Shown piece by piece: positions 9,057-18,406 of a DNA stretch of 64,000 nt (position 1 is its first letter; every line of letters begins with the position of its first letter). The notes beneath the pieces were generated by a model. The model worked only from the letters and a program-made list of their open reading frames with translations, made no database searches and was not told the DNA's origin. The stretch comes from Alphaproteobacteria bacterium (lineage in GTDB: Bacteria; Pseudomonadota; Alphaproteobacteria; Rhizobiales; Rhizobiaceae): contig JANSYK010000001.1 in NCBI GenBank assembly GCA_024742485.1, positions 2,046,001-2,110,000 of the forward strand, read 5' to 3'. The translations under genes and the position numbers were made by a program.

Positions 9057-10217
9057 TCAGTCGATCCCGTGCAGGCGCAGCAACGTTGTCATGCGTTCCA
9101 CCGCAAGATCGGGTTGGGCCAGCAGCCGAGCTCTGTCGGCAAGCCGAAAAACCGACGCGTAGTGGGTGACATCACGCGCCGACTGAAAACCGCCCGGCAT
9201 GATGAAATGGGATTGCGTTCCGTTGAGCCAGGCCAGGAACGCGATGCCCGCCTTGTAGTATTGGGTCGGAGCCCTGAAGATTTCACGCGACAGTGGAACG
9301 GTGGGCGCCAGCAGTGTCCGGTAGGTTTCCATATCGCCCTTCGCCAGCGCCTCGAGCGCCTGGCTTGCGGCCGGCGCAATCGCCGCGAAAATGCCCAGCA
9401 GCGCATGGGAAAAATGACCGCCTTCGCCGGCGATCAGATTGGCATAGTTGAAGTCGTCTCCGGTATAAAGACGCACGCCCTCTGGGAGCCGGGCGCGCAA
9501 TCCTTCCTCATGCGCCTGGTCCAGAAGCGAAACCTTGATCCCGTCGACCTTTGACGGATTGGCGTTGATGATCGCCAGCACCGCATCTGTCGCGACCGCG
9601 ACATCGCCAGAGCCCCAATAGCCGGAGAGCATCGGATCGAACATGTCACCGAGCCAGTGCAGGATCACCGGTTCCGCGGCCTGATCGATCAGTCGGCCAT
9701 AGATGCGGGCATAGGCGTCGCTGTCGGCACCCATCGCCGGAAAGGCCCGCGATGCCATGATGATGATCTGGCCGCCGGCGCCCTCGATGGCTTCCATCTG
9801 CAATGAGTAGGCAGCCATAAGCGCGGCCTCGTCACGCAATTCCGAAAGTTCCGCATGGTCTGTTCCGGCGCCGCAGGCAACACGCGGTCGCATCGGATGG
9901 GCTTTCGCGGCCCGCATTGTTCGCTCGATCAGCTCCTTTGCAGTCAGCCAGTCGACACCCATGCCGCGCTGCGCAGTATCCATCGCCTCAGCAAGTCCGA
10001 GACCCTGATCCCACAGCCAGCATCGAAATCTCAGCGTCGCCTCCCAATCGACCGACGGGCGACCGGTCCATGGATCACGCTCGGCCAGTGGATCGGAAAC
10101 GACATGAGCGGCAGCGAATGCAGTCCGGTTCAAAGGCACATCCGGCGCGCGCGGCACCAATGCGTTGCCGGTCGGGCGATAGTTTTCCAATGTTCCGGCG
10201 CGGGTTGGCAGGCGCAT
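9057..10217 (-). CDS. DUF993 dihydrodipicolinate-synthase-like TIM-barrel protein
   Basis: 386-residue protein beginning MRLPTRAGTLENYRPTG. Its pattern resembles the DUF993 branch of the DapA/N-acetylneuraminate lyase-like class I aldolases. A candidate Schiff-base lysine is K228 in VDGIKVSLLD, followed by the strand EGVRLYTGDDFNYANLI that usually lines the active site. The ATG at 10217 has GAGG 6 nt upstream, better than the ATG at 10229. Flanked by LacI and a GMC oxidoreductase, it probably performs a retro-aldol or dehydration step late in the pathway. The reaction is not known. Confidence 0.72.
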   Translation of the reverse strand: MRLPTRAGTLENYRPTGNALVPRAPDVPLNRTAFAAAHVVSDPLAERDPWTGRPSVDWEATLRFRCWLWDQGLGLAEAMDTAQRGMGVDWLTAKELIERTMRAAKAHPMRPRVACGAGTDHAELSELRDEAALMAAYSLQMEAIEGAGGQIIIMASRAFPAMGADSDAYARIYGRLIDQAAEPVILHWLGDMFDPMLSGYWGSGDVAVATDAVLAIINANPSKVDGIKVSLLDQAHEEGLRARLPEGVRLYTGDDFNYANLIAGEGGHFSHALLGIFAAIAPAASQALEALAKGDMETYRTLLAPTVPLSREIFRAPTQYYKAGIAFLAWLNGTQSHFIMPGGFQSARDVTHYASVFRLADRARLLAQPDLAVERMTTLLRLHGID

Positions 10218-10225
10218 GGCATTCC

Positions 10226-11809
10226 TCACAGTTTGTGATCCTCGCGGATCATGTCAGCCGCCTTTTCGGCAATCATGATCGTGGGTGCATTGGTGTTCGA
10301 AGAATTGACGAAAGGCATGGTTGAGGAATCGCACACCCGCAGCCCTTCGATGCCCTTTAACTGAAGACGTGGATTGACGACGGCTGCCGGATCGTCCTCG
10401 GCCCCCATCTTGCAGCTTCCGACCGGGTGATAGTCGGTTTTGGCATGGCGGTATGCATATTCCCTGATGTCGTCATCGGTCTTGGCCTGCGCGCCGGGAT
10501 GCGCCTCGCCCCGCATGAAATCCTTGAATGCCGGCTGTGCCATGATCTGCCGTGCCAGCTTGAAGCCGGCTACGGACATTTGCACATCATAGTCGTCGCC
10601 CCAATAGTTCGGATCGATCAGCGGCGCCTGTTTCGGATCGTTCGATTTCAACCGCACGGTGCCGCGAGAGCGCGGACGCAGAAACGCGGAATTGAGCGTC
10701 ACGCCATTGCGGATCGGATCGAGCCCGTGTTCAAGCCCGGACCCGGGAAGGAAGTGAAACTGTATGTCCGGCGCCGGCGCATTCTCGTCGGCATACCAGA
10801 AGCCGCCGCCATCGCAGATATTGGAGGCAAGAATGCCGGTGCCAAACATCAAAAACTGTGCGCCGGCAGCCGCCGACATGTACCACGGCTTGTAGCGGTC
10901 AAAGGAATAATCTCCCGAACATTCAGTGACCACGAACACATCCATATGGTCGTGCAGATTATCGCCGACATGGGGGTGATCCATCACGACATCGACCCCG
11001 ACGGACTTGAGGTGATCTGCGGGGCCGATCCCCGAATACATCAGCACACGCGGACTGCCGATCGCTCCGGCGGTCAGGAGAATTTCACGCCCCGCCTCGA
11101 TGCGCGCACCGCCGACCCGCACGGCGACCGCCCGGTCCCCCTCGAATTCGATCTGCTCGACAAGTGCACCGGTGCGCAGGGTAAAGTTGGGGTTCTTGCG
11201 GATCGGCGGGAGATAGCACACGGACGCCGAACTGCGACGGCCGTCCCGGTTGGTGACCTGATAATATCCCAGCCCCGCCTGCTCGGCGCCGTTGAAGTCC
11301 GGGTTGAAGGGCATGCCGGCCTGCTGAGCCGCCCGCACGAAAGCCGTGGTCAGCTTGTGCGGGATCACATCGGAAACCCGCAACGGCCCGCCCTGTCCGT
11401 GATAGTCGTTGACATAACGGTTGTTGTCTTCGGCTTTGACAAAATACGGCAGCACCTCGTCATAGCTCCAGCCATCGCAGCCATGGGCCGCCCAATTGTC
11501 ATAGTCCCAGCGGTTGCCGCGAGTATAGAGCTGCGCATTGATTGATGAACCGCCGCCCAATACGCGACCCTGCGGATACCACACTGCCTTGCCGTTCAGC
11601 CCCTTCTGCGGAACGGTCTCATAACCCCAGCTATGGGATGTTCCGGTCAGTTTGGTAAATCCGGCAGGCACGTGGATCAGCGGGTTCCAGTCGCTTGGGC
11701 CCGCCTCGAGCATCAGTACGGACGCATTGCCCGTATCGACCAGCCGGCGCGCCAGAACGCAGCCTGCGGGCCCGCCGCCGACAATGATGAAGTCATATTT
11801 CTCCGCCAT
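10226..11809 (-). CDS. GMC-family FAD oxidoreductase (choline dehydrogenase-like) 1
   Basis: 527-residue flavoenzyme. FAD-binding GGGPAGCVLARRL at residues 11-23, the GMC signature RVLGGGSSINAQLYTRG near 82-98, and the C-terminal HPVGSCKMG and STMPFVNSSNTNAPTIMIAEKA region with the catalytic His/Asn are all present. Members oxidise primary alcohols (choline, polyethylene glycol, sugars) to aldehydes. Together with the aldehyde dehydrogenase at 18407 it would give an alcohol-to-acid oxidation. It is 8 nt from DUF993 and 9 nt from the SDR gene. Confidence 0.88.
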   Translation of the reverse strand: MAEKYDFIIVGGGPAGCVLARRLVDTGNASVLMLEAGPSDWNPLIHVPAGFTKLTGTSHSWGYETVPQKGLNGKAVWYPQGRVLGGGSSINAQLYTRGNRWDYDNWAAHGCDGWSYDEVLPYFVKAEDNNRYVNDYHGQGGPLRVSDVIPHKLTTAFVRAAQQAGMPFNPDFNGAEQAGLGYYQVTNRDGRRSSASVCYLPPIRKNPNFTLRTGALVEQIEFEGDRAVAVRVGGARIEAGREILLTAGAIGSPRVLMYSGIGPADHLKSVGVDVVMDHPHVGDNLHDHMDVFVVTECSGDYSFDRYKPWYMSAAAGAQFLMFGTGILASNICDGGGFWYADENAPAPDIQFHFLPGSGLEHGLDPIRNGVTLNSAFLRPRSRGTVRLKSNDPKQAPLIDPNYWGDDYDVQMSVAGFKLARQIMAQPAFKDFMRGEAHPGAQAKTDDDIREYAYRHAKTDYHPVGSCKMGAEDDPAAVVNPRLQLKGIEGLRVCDSSTMPFVNSSNTNAPTIMIAEKAADMIREDHKL

Positions 11810-11818
11810 GCCCTCTCC

Positions 11819-12577
11819 TCAAAGCCGTGCGAGCGACAGACCGCCATCGACCGGGATCACCGCTCCGTTGGCAAAGGACATCGCACCTGTTGCCAGCGGA
11901 ACAATTGTTGAACCGATATCGGCAGGTTGCCCCCAGCGGCGGGCCGGCACCAGGCCATCCTCGATGCGCGCGGTATAGGTGTCTTTGATCCCCGCCGTCA
12001 TGTCGGTTTCTATAATGCCCGGCCGCAGCTCGAATACGCCAATGCCGTGAGGTGCGAGACGAATGGCAAAGAGCGACGACATCATCGCGGCACCCGCCTT
12101 CGACACGCAATATTCTGCCCGCTCGATGGAGGCGATGGCGGCACTCACCGAGGTAACGAAAACGATGGAGCGGTAGTGCCCGGCGGGCCTGCCGATCATC
12201 CGCCGTGCCACGTTCTGCGCCAGGAAAAAGGCGCCGCGCAAATTGATGTCGAGCACGAAATCGAAATTGTCCGGCTCCATGTCCAGCATGTCGCCCCGCA
12301 CCTTCGCCGCAACACCTGCATTCGAGACAAGAGCATCGACGGGGCCGAGTTCAGCCTCGATGCGGTCCAGCAGCGCAGCAACGTCCTCTATCTTTGACAG
12401 GTCATGGCGGAAATAACGTGCATCCGGACCAAGCTGGTCCAGTGCAGAGACGACGACCGGATTGTCCGGTGCGCTGCGCGAGGCCAGTGCAAGCGCAAAT
12501 CCGGCTTCCGCCAACGCCTCTGCGATGCCGAATCCGATGCCCTGCTGGCCGCCGGTTATGAGTGCGACGGGTTTCAT
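11819..12577 (-). CDS. Short-chain dehydrogenase/reductase
   Basis: Classical SDR of 252 residues. The cofactor motif is ALITGGQQGIGFGIA near residues 4-18, the NAG motif is in DALVSNAGVA, catalytic Ser is in FVTSVSA, and Tyr/Lys are in AEYCVSKAGA. The C-terminal end PVDGG is standard. The ATG at 12577 overlaps the stop of the upstream GMC gene (ATGA), so the two are coupled. It probably oxidises a hydroxyl of the substrate or a GMC product with NAD(P). The specific substrate is unknown. Confidence 0.86.
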   Translation of the reverse strand: MKPVALITGGQQGIGFGIAEALAEAGFALALASRSAPDNPVVVSALDQLGPDARYFRHDLSKIEDVAALLDRIEAELGPVDALVSNAGVAAKVRGDMLDMEPDNFDFVLDINLRGAFFLAQNVARRMIGRPAGHYRSIVFVTSVSAAIASIERAEYCVSKAGAAMMSSLFAIRLAPHGIGVFELRPGIIETDMTAGIKDTYTARIEDGLVPARRWGQPADIGSTIVPLATGAMSFANGAVIPVDGGLSLARL

Positions 12578-14049
12578 GCGGCAAGGTCCTTTTTGATGGT
12601 GTCGGCGGCGCGCAGCGCCATCGCCGCAACGGTGAGCGCCGGATTGACAGCGGCGGATGTCGGCAGACACGCCGCATCCGTAACGAACAGATTGGGATGG
12701 TCCCAGGACCGGCATTCGGGATCGAGCGCGGACTGCGCAGGGTCCGCTCCAATCCGTATGGTCCCGCATTGGTGGGAAGGCACGCGCCCGTCAAAGAGCC
12801 GCGAAAGCACGATCGGAAAACCGGCAGCGCGCAACGTGCTCTTTGTCATGGCCACCAGCCGCTTATGCGCCACCATGTTTGAGCGTTGCCACAGCAGCTG
12901 GATCTCGCCGCCGTTCAGGACGATGCGACTTTGCTGATCCGGGAGATCTTCGGATATGGCATAAAAATCAACGGCATGACCGGAGACGTAACGGGCAACA
13001 GGCATCGGAAGCGTTGGCACATTGGCTTTCAGAATATCCGGCACGACCCGGCCAAGAAGCTGTACATTGCCGAGCGGCGAACCGCCATTGCCATCCGAAA
13101 GATACCAGTCATTGATGCCAAACGTCTTCTGGTAGATGGAATCGTTGCGAAATCGCGGATCGAAGGCGATCAGGGCACTGGCATTGTGATTCATGAAGCA
13201 CCGGCCCACCTGGTCGGAACCATTGCCAATGTCGGAGGCCAGCAGCAGCGCCGCTGACTGCACCGCACCGGCGCACAACACCACGGTGCCGGGCTTCAGC
13301 CGGTGGGTCTCGCCCTTGCAGCGATAGGTCACTTCGCAAATGCGGCCGTCTTGCGGATGGGCCGACAGACCGGTGACATGCGCGCCTGTGATCAATTCAA
13401 CATTTTCATGGTGGAGTGCTTCTTCCAACCCACAGGTCTCTGCATCCATCTTGCCGCAACGCGTGTCCGGATAGCCGTCCCAGCCCGTCCTGCCGCCGGA
13501 CAGCCACTGGTCGATGTCGACGCCAAGGGGAAGGGTGAACGGATTGGCGCCGGTCTCCTGAAGACGCGCGCGGACGTTTGCGATGGCCGGTTCATCGGGA
13601 ACGGGAGCAAACGGGAACGGGCCGGAATGAGCCGGTTCCGTCGGATCCGATCCGGCTTCGCCCCGGACCTTGTAAAGCTGTTCGGCCGCATCATACCAGG
13701 GCGCAAGCGTGTCATAGGAAAAGGGCCAGGCCGGCGACACGCCTTCCGCATGCTGCATTTCCTCAAAATCCTCGGCCCTGTAACGGATCAGCACTGCGCC
13801 GTAGAGTTTGGAGTTGCCGCCCACATGATAATAATTGCCCGGCGAAAAACGCCGGCCTGTTTCATCCAGCCATGTTTCGTCGGACAAAAAGGCGCTGTTA
13901 CGAAAGATCCGGTTGGGATCGCGCGCCGGGGCATCATCGGGGATGCGTTCGCCGCGCTCGAGGATGACAATCCGCGCTCCAGTCGCAGCCAGCCCGGCGG
14001 CAACCGTGGCGCCACCCATTCCGCTGCCAATAATGACGACATCAGACAT
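12574..14049 (-). CDS. GMC-family FAD oxidoreductase 2
   Basis: 491-residue flavoprotein, distinct from the GMC enzyme at 10226. The dinucleotide fold VVIIGSGMGGATVAAGLAA opens the protein, and FSPGNYYHVGGNSKLYGAVL replaces the classical GMC signature. The C-terminal VPSHQCGTIRIG and DAACLPTSAAVNPALTVAAMALRAAD give the His/Asn pair. This sequence type is closer to sugar- or polyol-oxidising members such as pyranose/gluconate dehydrogenases than to choline dehydrogenase. Two different GMC enzymes around one SDR suggest oxidation at two positions of a polyol-like substrate. Confidence 0.82.
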   Translation of the reverse strand: MSDVVIIGSGMGGATVAAGLAATGARIVILERGERIPDDAPARDPNRIFRNSAFLSDETWLDETGRRFSPGNYYHVGGNSKLYGAVLIRYRAEDFEEMQHAEGVSPAWPFSYDTLAPWYDAAEQLYKVRGEAGSDPTEPAHSGPFPFAPVPDEPAIANVRARLQETGANPFTLPLGVDIDQWLSGGRTGWDGYPDTRCGKMDAETCGLEEALHHENVELITGAHVTGLSAHPQDGRICEVTYRCKGETHRLKPGTVVLCAGAVQSAALLLASDIGNGSDQVGRCFMNHNASALIAFDPRFRNDSIYQKTFGINDWYLSDGNGGSPLGNVQLLGRVVPDILKANVPTLPMPVARYVSGHAVDFYAISEDLPDQQSRIVLNGGEIQLLWQRSNMVAHKRLVAMTKSTLRAAGFPIVLSRLFDGRVPSHQCGTIRIGADPAQSALDPECRSWDHPNLFVTDAACLPTSAAVNPALTVAAMALRAADTIKKDLAA

Positions 14050-14054
14050 CGGAA

Positions 14055-15167
14055 CTAGCCAATCCGCATTTCCGACTTCGGATCGAAGGCAACCGCTTTT
14101 TCCATGTTGATGGCGAAGGGGAAGATATCGCCGGCGTACACATCGACATCGGCGCGAAACCGGCCGGTGACTTCCTTGCCGCCAAACTGACTGACCACGA
14201 ATGTGTCCGATCCGGCAGGTTCGGTGACCTCGACACGTGCTTCAATGCGATGAATGGCGTGGCTCTTCCGGTCCGCACCGTCCTCGTCGGTAATGGCCTC
14301 CGGCCGGATGCCGAGTATGATTTTTTTTCCGTCATGACCGGCCATCTGGTTGCCGGGGGCAAATGGAAGGGAGGCGATTGTGCCATCGGCGAGGCTGATC
14401 CTGGCAACCGCGCCATCGTTTTCCACTCCGATGGTCGCTGGAAACAGGTTCATGGAGGGCGATCCCATGAAACCCGCGACAAAAATATTGGCAGGATTGT
14501 CGTAGATTTCCTTCGGCGTTCCAAGCTGCTGGACATGCCCGCCGAACATCACCGCAATGCGGGTCGACAGGGTCAAGGCCTCGATCTGGTCATGCGTGAC
14601 GTAAACGATCGTCGTGCCGAGTTTCTGATGCAGCTTCTTGATCTCGGTGCGCATGTCGACACGCAGCTTGGCATCAAGGTTGGATAGCGGTTCATCGAAC
14701 AGGAAAACATCCGGATTGCGCACCAGCGCCCGGCCCATGGCCACACGCTGACGCTGGCCACCGGAGAGTTGGCCGGGCTTGCGGTCCAGCAGATGACTGA
14801 TCTGAAGGAGATCCGCCACGTCTGACACTGCCTTGTCACGCTCGGATTTTGCCACGCCATGCATTTCCAGGCCGAAAGCCATGTTCTGGCCGACATTCAT
14901 GTTCGGATAGAGAGCGTAGGACTGAAACACCATGGCGATGTTGCGATCCGCCGGACGCACGCCGTTCATCGACCGGCCCTTGATGGCGATATCGCCGCTG
15001 GTGATATCCTCAAGGCCGGCAATCATGTTGAGCAGCGTGGATTTGCCACAGCCCGACGGGCCGACGAGAACCAGAAACTCACCTTCCTCGATGGAAATGT
15101 CCGTTTCATGCAGCACCTTGACGGAACCGTAGGATTTGGTTGCGTTATTGATATCCAGAAAACCCAT
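14055..15167 (-). CDS. Carbohydrate ABC transporter ATPase, UgpC/MalK type
   Basis: 370-residue ATPase. Walker A GPSGCGKST at about 36-44, Q-loop MVFQSYALYPNM, signature LSGGQRQRVAMG, Walker B VFLFDEPLSNLD and switch VTHDQIEA are intact. The C-terminal TOBE/OB domain contains GIRPEAI, diagnostic of the sugar and glycerol-phosphate importer subgroup. It powers the two permeases and binding protein encoded just upstream. It lies between the importer and the catabolic genes of the operon. Confidence 0.92.
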   Translation of the reverse strand: MGFLDINNATKSYGSVKVLHETDISIEEGEFLVLVGPSGCGKSTLLNMIAGLEDITSGDIAIKGRSMNGVRPADRNIAMVFQSYALYPNMNVGQNMAFGLEMHGVAKSERDKAVSDVADLLQISHLLDRKPGQLSGGQRQRVAMGRALVRNPDVFLFDEPLSNLDAKLRVDMRTEIKKLHQKLGTTIVYVTHDQIEALTLSTRIAVMFGGHVQQLGTPKEIYDNPANIFVAGFMGSPSMNLFPATIGVENDGAVARISLADGTIASLPFAPGNQMAGHDGKKIILGIRPEAITDEDGADRKSHAIHRIEARVEVTEPAGSDTFVVSQFGGKEVTGRFRADVDVYAGDIFPFAINMEKAVAFDPKSEMRIG

Positions 15168-15171
15168 TATT

Positions 15172-16053
15172 CTACCCTTTCACGCTGCCGGCCATGAGGC
15201 CGCGCACGAAGTACCGGCCGGCGACGATGTAGACGAGGAGCGTCGGCAGAGCCGCCATGATCGCTCCGGCAAAATGCACATTGTATTCCTTCACGCCGGT
15301 CGACGACTGAACCAGATTGTTCAGCGCCACTGTCATTGGCTGGCTGTCGAAATCGGAAAAGCTCGCGCCGAAAAGGAAGTCGTTCCAGATATTGGTGAAC
15401 TGCCAGATGATGCAGACAACGGCGATGGGGCCCGATGAAGGCAGCATGATGCGCCGGAAGATCATGAAGAACCCGGCACCGTCGATCATCGCCGCCCGCA
15501 CCAGTTCCGTTGGAAACTGCTGGTAGTAATTGCGGAAATAGAGCGTGGAAAATCCGATCCCGTAAACCAGGTGGACGAAGATCAGTCCGGGAACGGTGCC
15601 AGCTATGCCCATCAGCCCGAGCATCCTGGCCATCGGTATCAGCACCATCTGGAAGGGAATGAAGCAACCGAACAGCAACAGGCCGAACACGATCGTATCG
15701 CCGCGAAACCGCCATTTGGTCAGCACATATCCGTTCAGTGCGCCGAGCACCGTCGAGATCGCCACGGCCGGCACCACCATCAGGATGGAATTCAAGAAAT
15801 AAGGCCGAAGACCAGTCGCATCGACACCGATCTGGGCCGTCGACCAGGCGCTCTGCCACGGAGCAATGGTCCACTGCGACGGCAGCGCCATCATTCCACC
15901 CGACCTGATTTCATCGAGAGGCTTGAGTGAATTGACCACCATGACATAGAGCGGCAGCAGGTAATAAAGACAAAACAGGATCAGGATCGCATAGATAACG
16001 AATCTGGCGCCCGCGCCGGTTCGGATGACATTGCTGGAAGCGTTCGTCGCCAT
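15172..16053 (-). CDS. Carbohydrate ABC permease, GtsC/MalG type
   Basis: About 293-residue inner-membrane protein with six helices. The EAA loop reads ELVRAAMIDGAGFFMIFRRIML, typical of MalG-like permeases, and the protein ends with ARYFVRGLMAGSVKG-like residues as in sugar importers. The preferred start is the ATG at 16053, which overlaps the upstream permease stop (TGATG); an adjacent GTG at 16056 is an alternative. It forms a heterodimer with the product of 16053-16949. Confidence 0.88.
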   Translation of the reverse strand: MATNASSNVIRTGAGARFVIYAILILFCLYYLLPLYVMVVNSLKPLDEIRSGGMMALPSQWTIAPWQSAWSTAQIGVDATGLRPYFLNSILMVVPAVAISTVLGALNGYVLTKWRFRGDTIVFGLLLFGCFIPFQMVLIPMARMLGLMGIAGTVPGLIFVHLVYGIGFSTLYFRNYYQQFPTELVRAAMIDGAGFFMIFRRIMLPSSGPIAVVCIIWQFTNIWNDFLFGASFSDFDSQPMTVALNNLVQSSTGVKEYNVHFAGAIMAALPTLLVYIVAGRYFVRGLMAGSVKG

Positions 16054-16949
16054 CACTTCTTCTCCCGCAATTCGGACCAGATATAGGGCACCATGATCGC
16101 CGCGATCGACATCAGCATGATGGTCGCCGACGCCGCACCGATGCCCATCTGGTTGCGGGTGAAAGTATAGGAATACATGAACGTTGCCGGCAGTTCGGTT
16201 GCGGTTCCCGGACCTCCGCCGGTCAGCGCAATCACCAGGTCGTAGGATTTGATGGCCATATGCGCCAGCACAACGAAGGCTGACATGAAAGCGGGCCGCA
16301 ACTGTGGAATGACGATGCGTCGGTAGAGCGCCCAGTTGGATGCCCCATCGATCTGAGCCGCCTTCAGCACTTCATTGTCGATGCCGCGCAACCCGGCGAG
16401 AAACATCGCCATGACGAAACCGCTGGTCTGCCAGACAGCGGCAATGACGATCGTGTAAATCGCCATGTCGCTGTCCTTGATCCATTCGAAGGTGAAGCTC
16501 TCCCAGCCCCAGCTGCGCACCACCGCCTGAAGCCCGATGCCGGGATCAAGGAACCACTTCCAGGCCGTTCCGGTAACGATGAAACTCAGCGCCATCGGAT
16601 AGAGATAGATGGTGCGGATGAACCCCTCCGCCCGGATTTTCTGATCGAGGAAAATGGCCAGTGCGAGACCGATAACGCAGCTGATGACGATATAGAGCGA
16701 TCCGAAGATCAGCAGATTATCGACCGCTATGCCCCAGGCACGGATGGAAAACAGGCGGGAATAGTTTTGCCAGCCGACAAGCCCGAAACTGGGCAGAATG
16801 CGGCTGTCGGTGAAGGACAGGTAGAAAGTGAAGAAGATGAAGCCATAGACGAAGACCAGAACGATCACGAGGCTCGGGCTGAGCACGATCCTCGGCAGCG
16901 CGTCGCGCAACCAGTCATTGCCGGTCTGGGATCGGACGGTGTTCGACAT
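16053..16949 (-). CDS. Carbohydrate ABC permease, GtsB/MalF type
   Basis: 298-residue inner-membrane protein. The first helix is SLVIVLVFVYGFIFFTFYLS near residue 25, and the EAA loop is EVLKAAQIDGASNWALYRRIVIP in the second half. This is the MalF/UgpA-like partner without the large periplasmic P2 domain. It is separated from the binding-protein gene by a 154-nt structured gap, unlike the tight packing of the rest of the operon. Confidence 0.88.
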   Translation of the reverse strand: MSNTVRSQTGNDWLRDALPRIVLSPSLVIVLVFVYGFIFFTFYLSFTDSRILPSFGLVGWQNYSRLFSIRAWGIAVDNLLIFGSLYIVISCVIGLALAIFLDQKIRAEGFIRTIYLYPMALSFIVTGTAWKWFLDPGIGLQAVVRSWGWESFTFEWIKDSDMAIYTIVIAAVWQTSGFVMAMFLAGLRGIDNEVLKAAQIDGASNWALYRRIVIPQLRPAFMSAFVVLAHMAIKSYDLVIALTGGGPGTATELPATFMYSYTFTRNQMGIGAASATIMLMSIAAIMVPYIWSELREKK

Positions 16950-16973
16950 TGATTTCCCTCCCCTGGACCGTTT

Positions 16974-17062
16974 CCCGTTTTGTCAAAAACGGGATAACGG
17001 TTTCGTCCCTCGATCTTGTTGAAGCATTCAGGTTGTGCCCGTTCAGTCAAAACCTGAATTGC
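16974..17062. repeat. Structured palindromic intergenic element
   Basis: Two inverted repeats stand side by side: CCCGTTTT/AAAACGGG with a 4-nt loop (16974-16993) and TTCAGGTT/AACCTGAA around a longer loop (about 17027-17058). The layout resembles the short palindromic intergenic repeats dispersed in rhizobial genomes. No second copy is present in this window, so repeat status is inferred from form only. Confidence 0.45.
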
Positions 17063-17068
17063 TTTAAC

Positions 17069-17091
17069 GGGGGAGCCGTCAGAGCTCCCCC
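17069..17091 (-). other. Intercistronic GC-rich hairpin after the binding-protein gene
   Basis: GGGGGAGC and GCTCCCCC pair perfectly with a 7-nt loop, beginning 12 nt past the stop of the binding-protein gene on the minus strand. Stem and loop lengths equal those of the hairpin at 1984-2006. There is no T-run, so mRNA stabilisation or partial attenuation is more likely than full termination. Confidence 0.6.
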
Positions 17092-17103
17092 GGATGTTGC
17101 AGC

Positions 17104-18354
17104 TTACTGCGCGATCTCGACAGCGGTAACGAGTTCGGAGACGGCCGTCTCTGAATCATATTCGCCGTTGAAATGCGCGGTGATGACGTCATACATGGCA
17201 TTCTTGACGGAAGCCGGGTTGGCGTGACCATGCGCCGCCGATCCGTACAGATTGCCGGATTTCGAAGCAGCGGCGAGATCTTTCATGCCCTGCTTGCCGC
17301 AGGCATCAAAAGCCTCGTCGGATACATCGACGCGAGCCGGAACGGAGCCCTTCACCACATTGAAGGCCGACTGGAAAGCCGGTGACATGATCGCCTTGGC
17401 CAGCGCGCCCTGTTCGGACGACACCGCATCACCCTGCTTGAACAGTGCAAACTGGTCCGAGTTGAAGGTCACCTGGTCCTGGGTTCCGGGGAAGCGGAAA
17501 CACAGGAAGTCCTTGCCTGGCTCCTTACCGGCATTGATGAACTCGCCCTTGGCCCAGTCGCCCATGAACTGGAAGGCGGCATCGCCATTGATCACCATGG
17601 CCGATGCAAGGTTCCAGTCTCGACCGGAGAAATTGTCGTCCACATAACTGCGGATCACCGACATGCGGTCAAAAGCCTCTTTCATCGTATCCGATCCGAG
17701 CACTTCCGGGTCCAGATCGACGAAGGCCGCCTTGTAGAAATCCGGACCGCCCGTCGACATGGCAACGGCGTCGAAGATCGTTGCATCCTGCCAGGCCTGC
17801 CCGCCATGGGCCACAGCTGTCTTGCCGGCAGCCTTGACCTTTTCCATCGCGGCAACAAGCTCATCCCAGGTCTTGGGTTGGGCAATACCCAGTTCGTCCA
17901 GAACGGCCTTGTTGGCCCATACCCAGTTGGTCGAGTGCACATTGACCGGCGCCGCAACCCACTGGCCGTCATTCTTTGAGAATTTTTGAAGGGCGGCAGG
18001 AACGACGTCATCCCAGCCTTCGGCAGTGGCGATGTCGTTGAGATTGGCAAGCGCGCCCTCCTTTGCCCAGTCGGTGATATCAAAGCCGAGCATTTGAACT
18101 GCGGTTGGCGCATTGCCGGCGGTCACGCGTGCACGAAGCACGGTCATGGCCTGTGTGCCGCCACCGCCCGCAACGGGCATATCCTGCCAGCCGACATTTT
18201 GCGATTCGAGGTCTTTTTTCAGAACGGTCAGCGCAGCGGCTTCGCCGCCCGATGTCCACCAATGGAGAACTTCGACGTCCCCGGCATGCGCATAACTTGC
18301 GGATGCAGCGAGGATGGCGAAGGCCGAGAGTGTTTTTCCGATTTTCAAACGCAT
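17104..18354 (-). CDS. Sugar-type extracellular solute-binding protein, GtsA-like
   Basis: Periplasmic binding subunit, 416 residues. A signal peptide ([24 protein letters not shown]) precedes [19 protein letters not shown], the opening seen in glucose/mannose binding proteins of the SBP_1 family. Conserved stretches [26 protein letters not shown] and GSVPARVDV support this. The ligand is probably a sugar, polyol or glycoside. It is the first importer gene in the operon, 52 nt from the aldehyde dehydrogenase. Confidence 0.88.
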   Translation of the reverse strand: MRLKIGKTLSAFAILAASASYAHAGDVEVLHWWTSGGEAAALTVLKKDLESQNVGWQDMPVAGGGGTQAMTVLRARVTAGNAPTAVQMLGFDITDWAKEGALANLNDIATAEGWDDVVPAALQKFSKNDGQWVAAPVNVHSTNWVWANKAVLDELGIAQPKTWDELVAAMEKVKAAGKTAVAHGGQAWQDATIFDAVAMSTGGPDFYKAAFVDLDPEVLGSDTMKEAFDRMSVIRSYVDDNFSGRDWNLASAMVINGDAAFQFMGDWAKGEFINAGKEPGKDFLCFRFPGTQDQVTFNSDQFALFKQGDAVSSEQGALAKAIMSPAFQSAFNVVKGSVPARVDVSDEAFDACGKQGMKDLAAASKSGNLYGSAAHGHANPASVKNAMYDVITAHFNGEYDSETAVSELVTAVEIAQ

Positions 18355-18406
18355 GGTTTTCCTCCTGATTTGCGTTGTCTTACGCTGCCGACGATTGCCT
18401 TGTCGG

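Noticed and set aside
10427-11545. Plus-strand frame of 372 residues
   Set aside because: Antisense to the GMC oxidoreductase with full FAD and GMC motifs.
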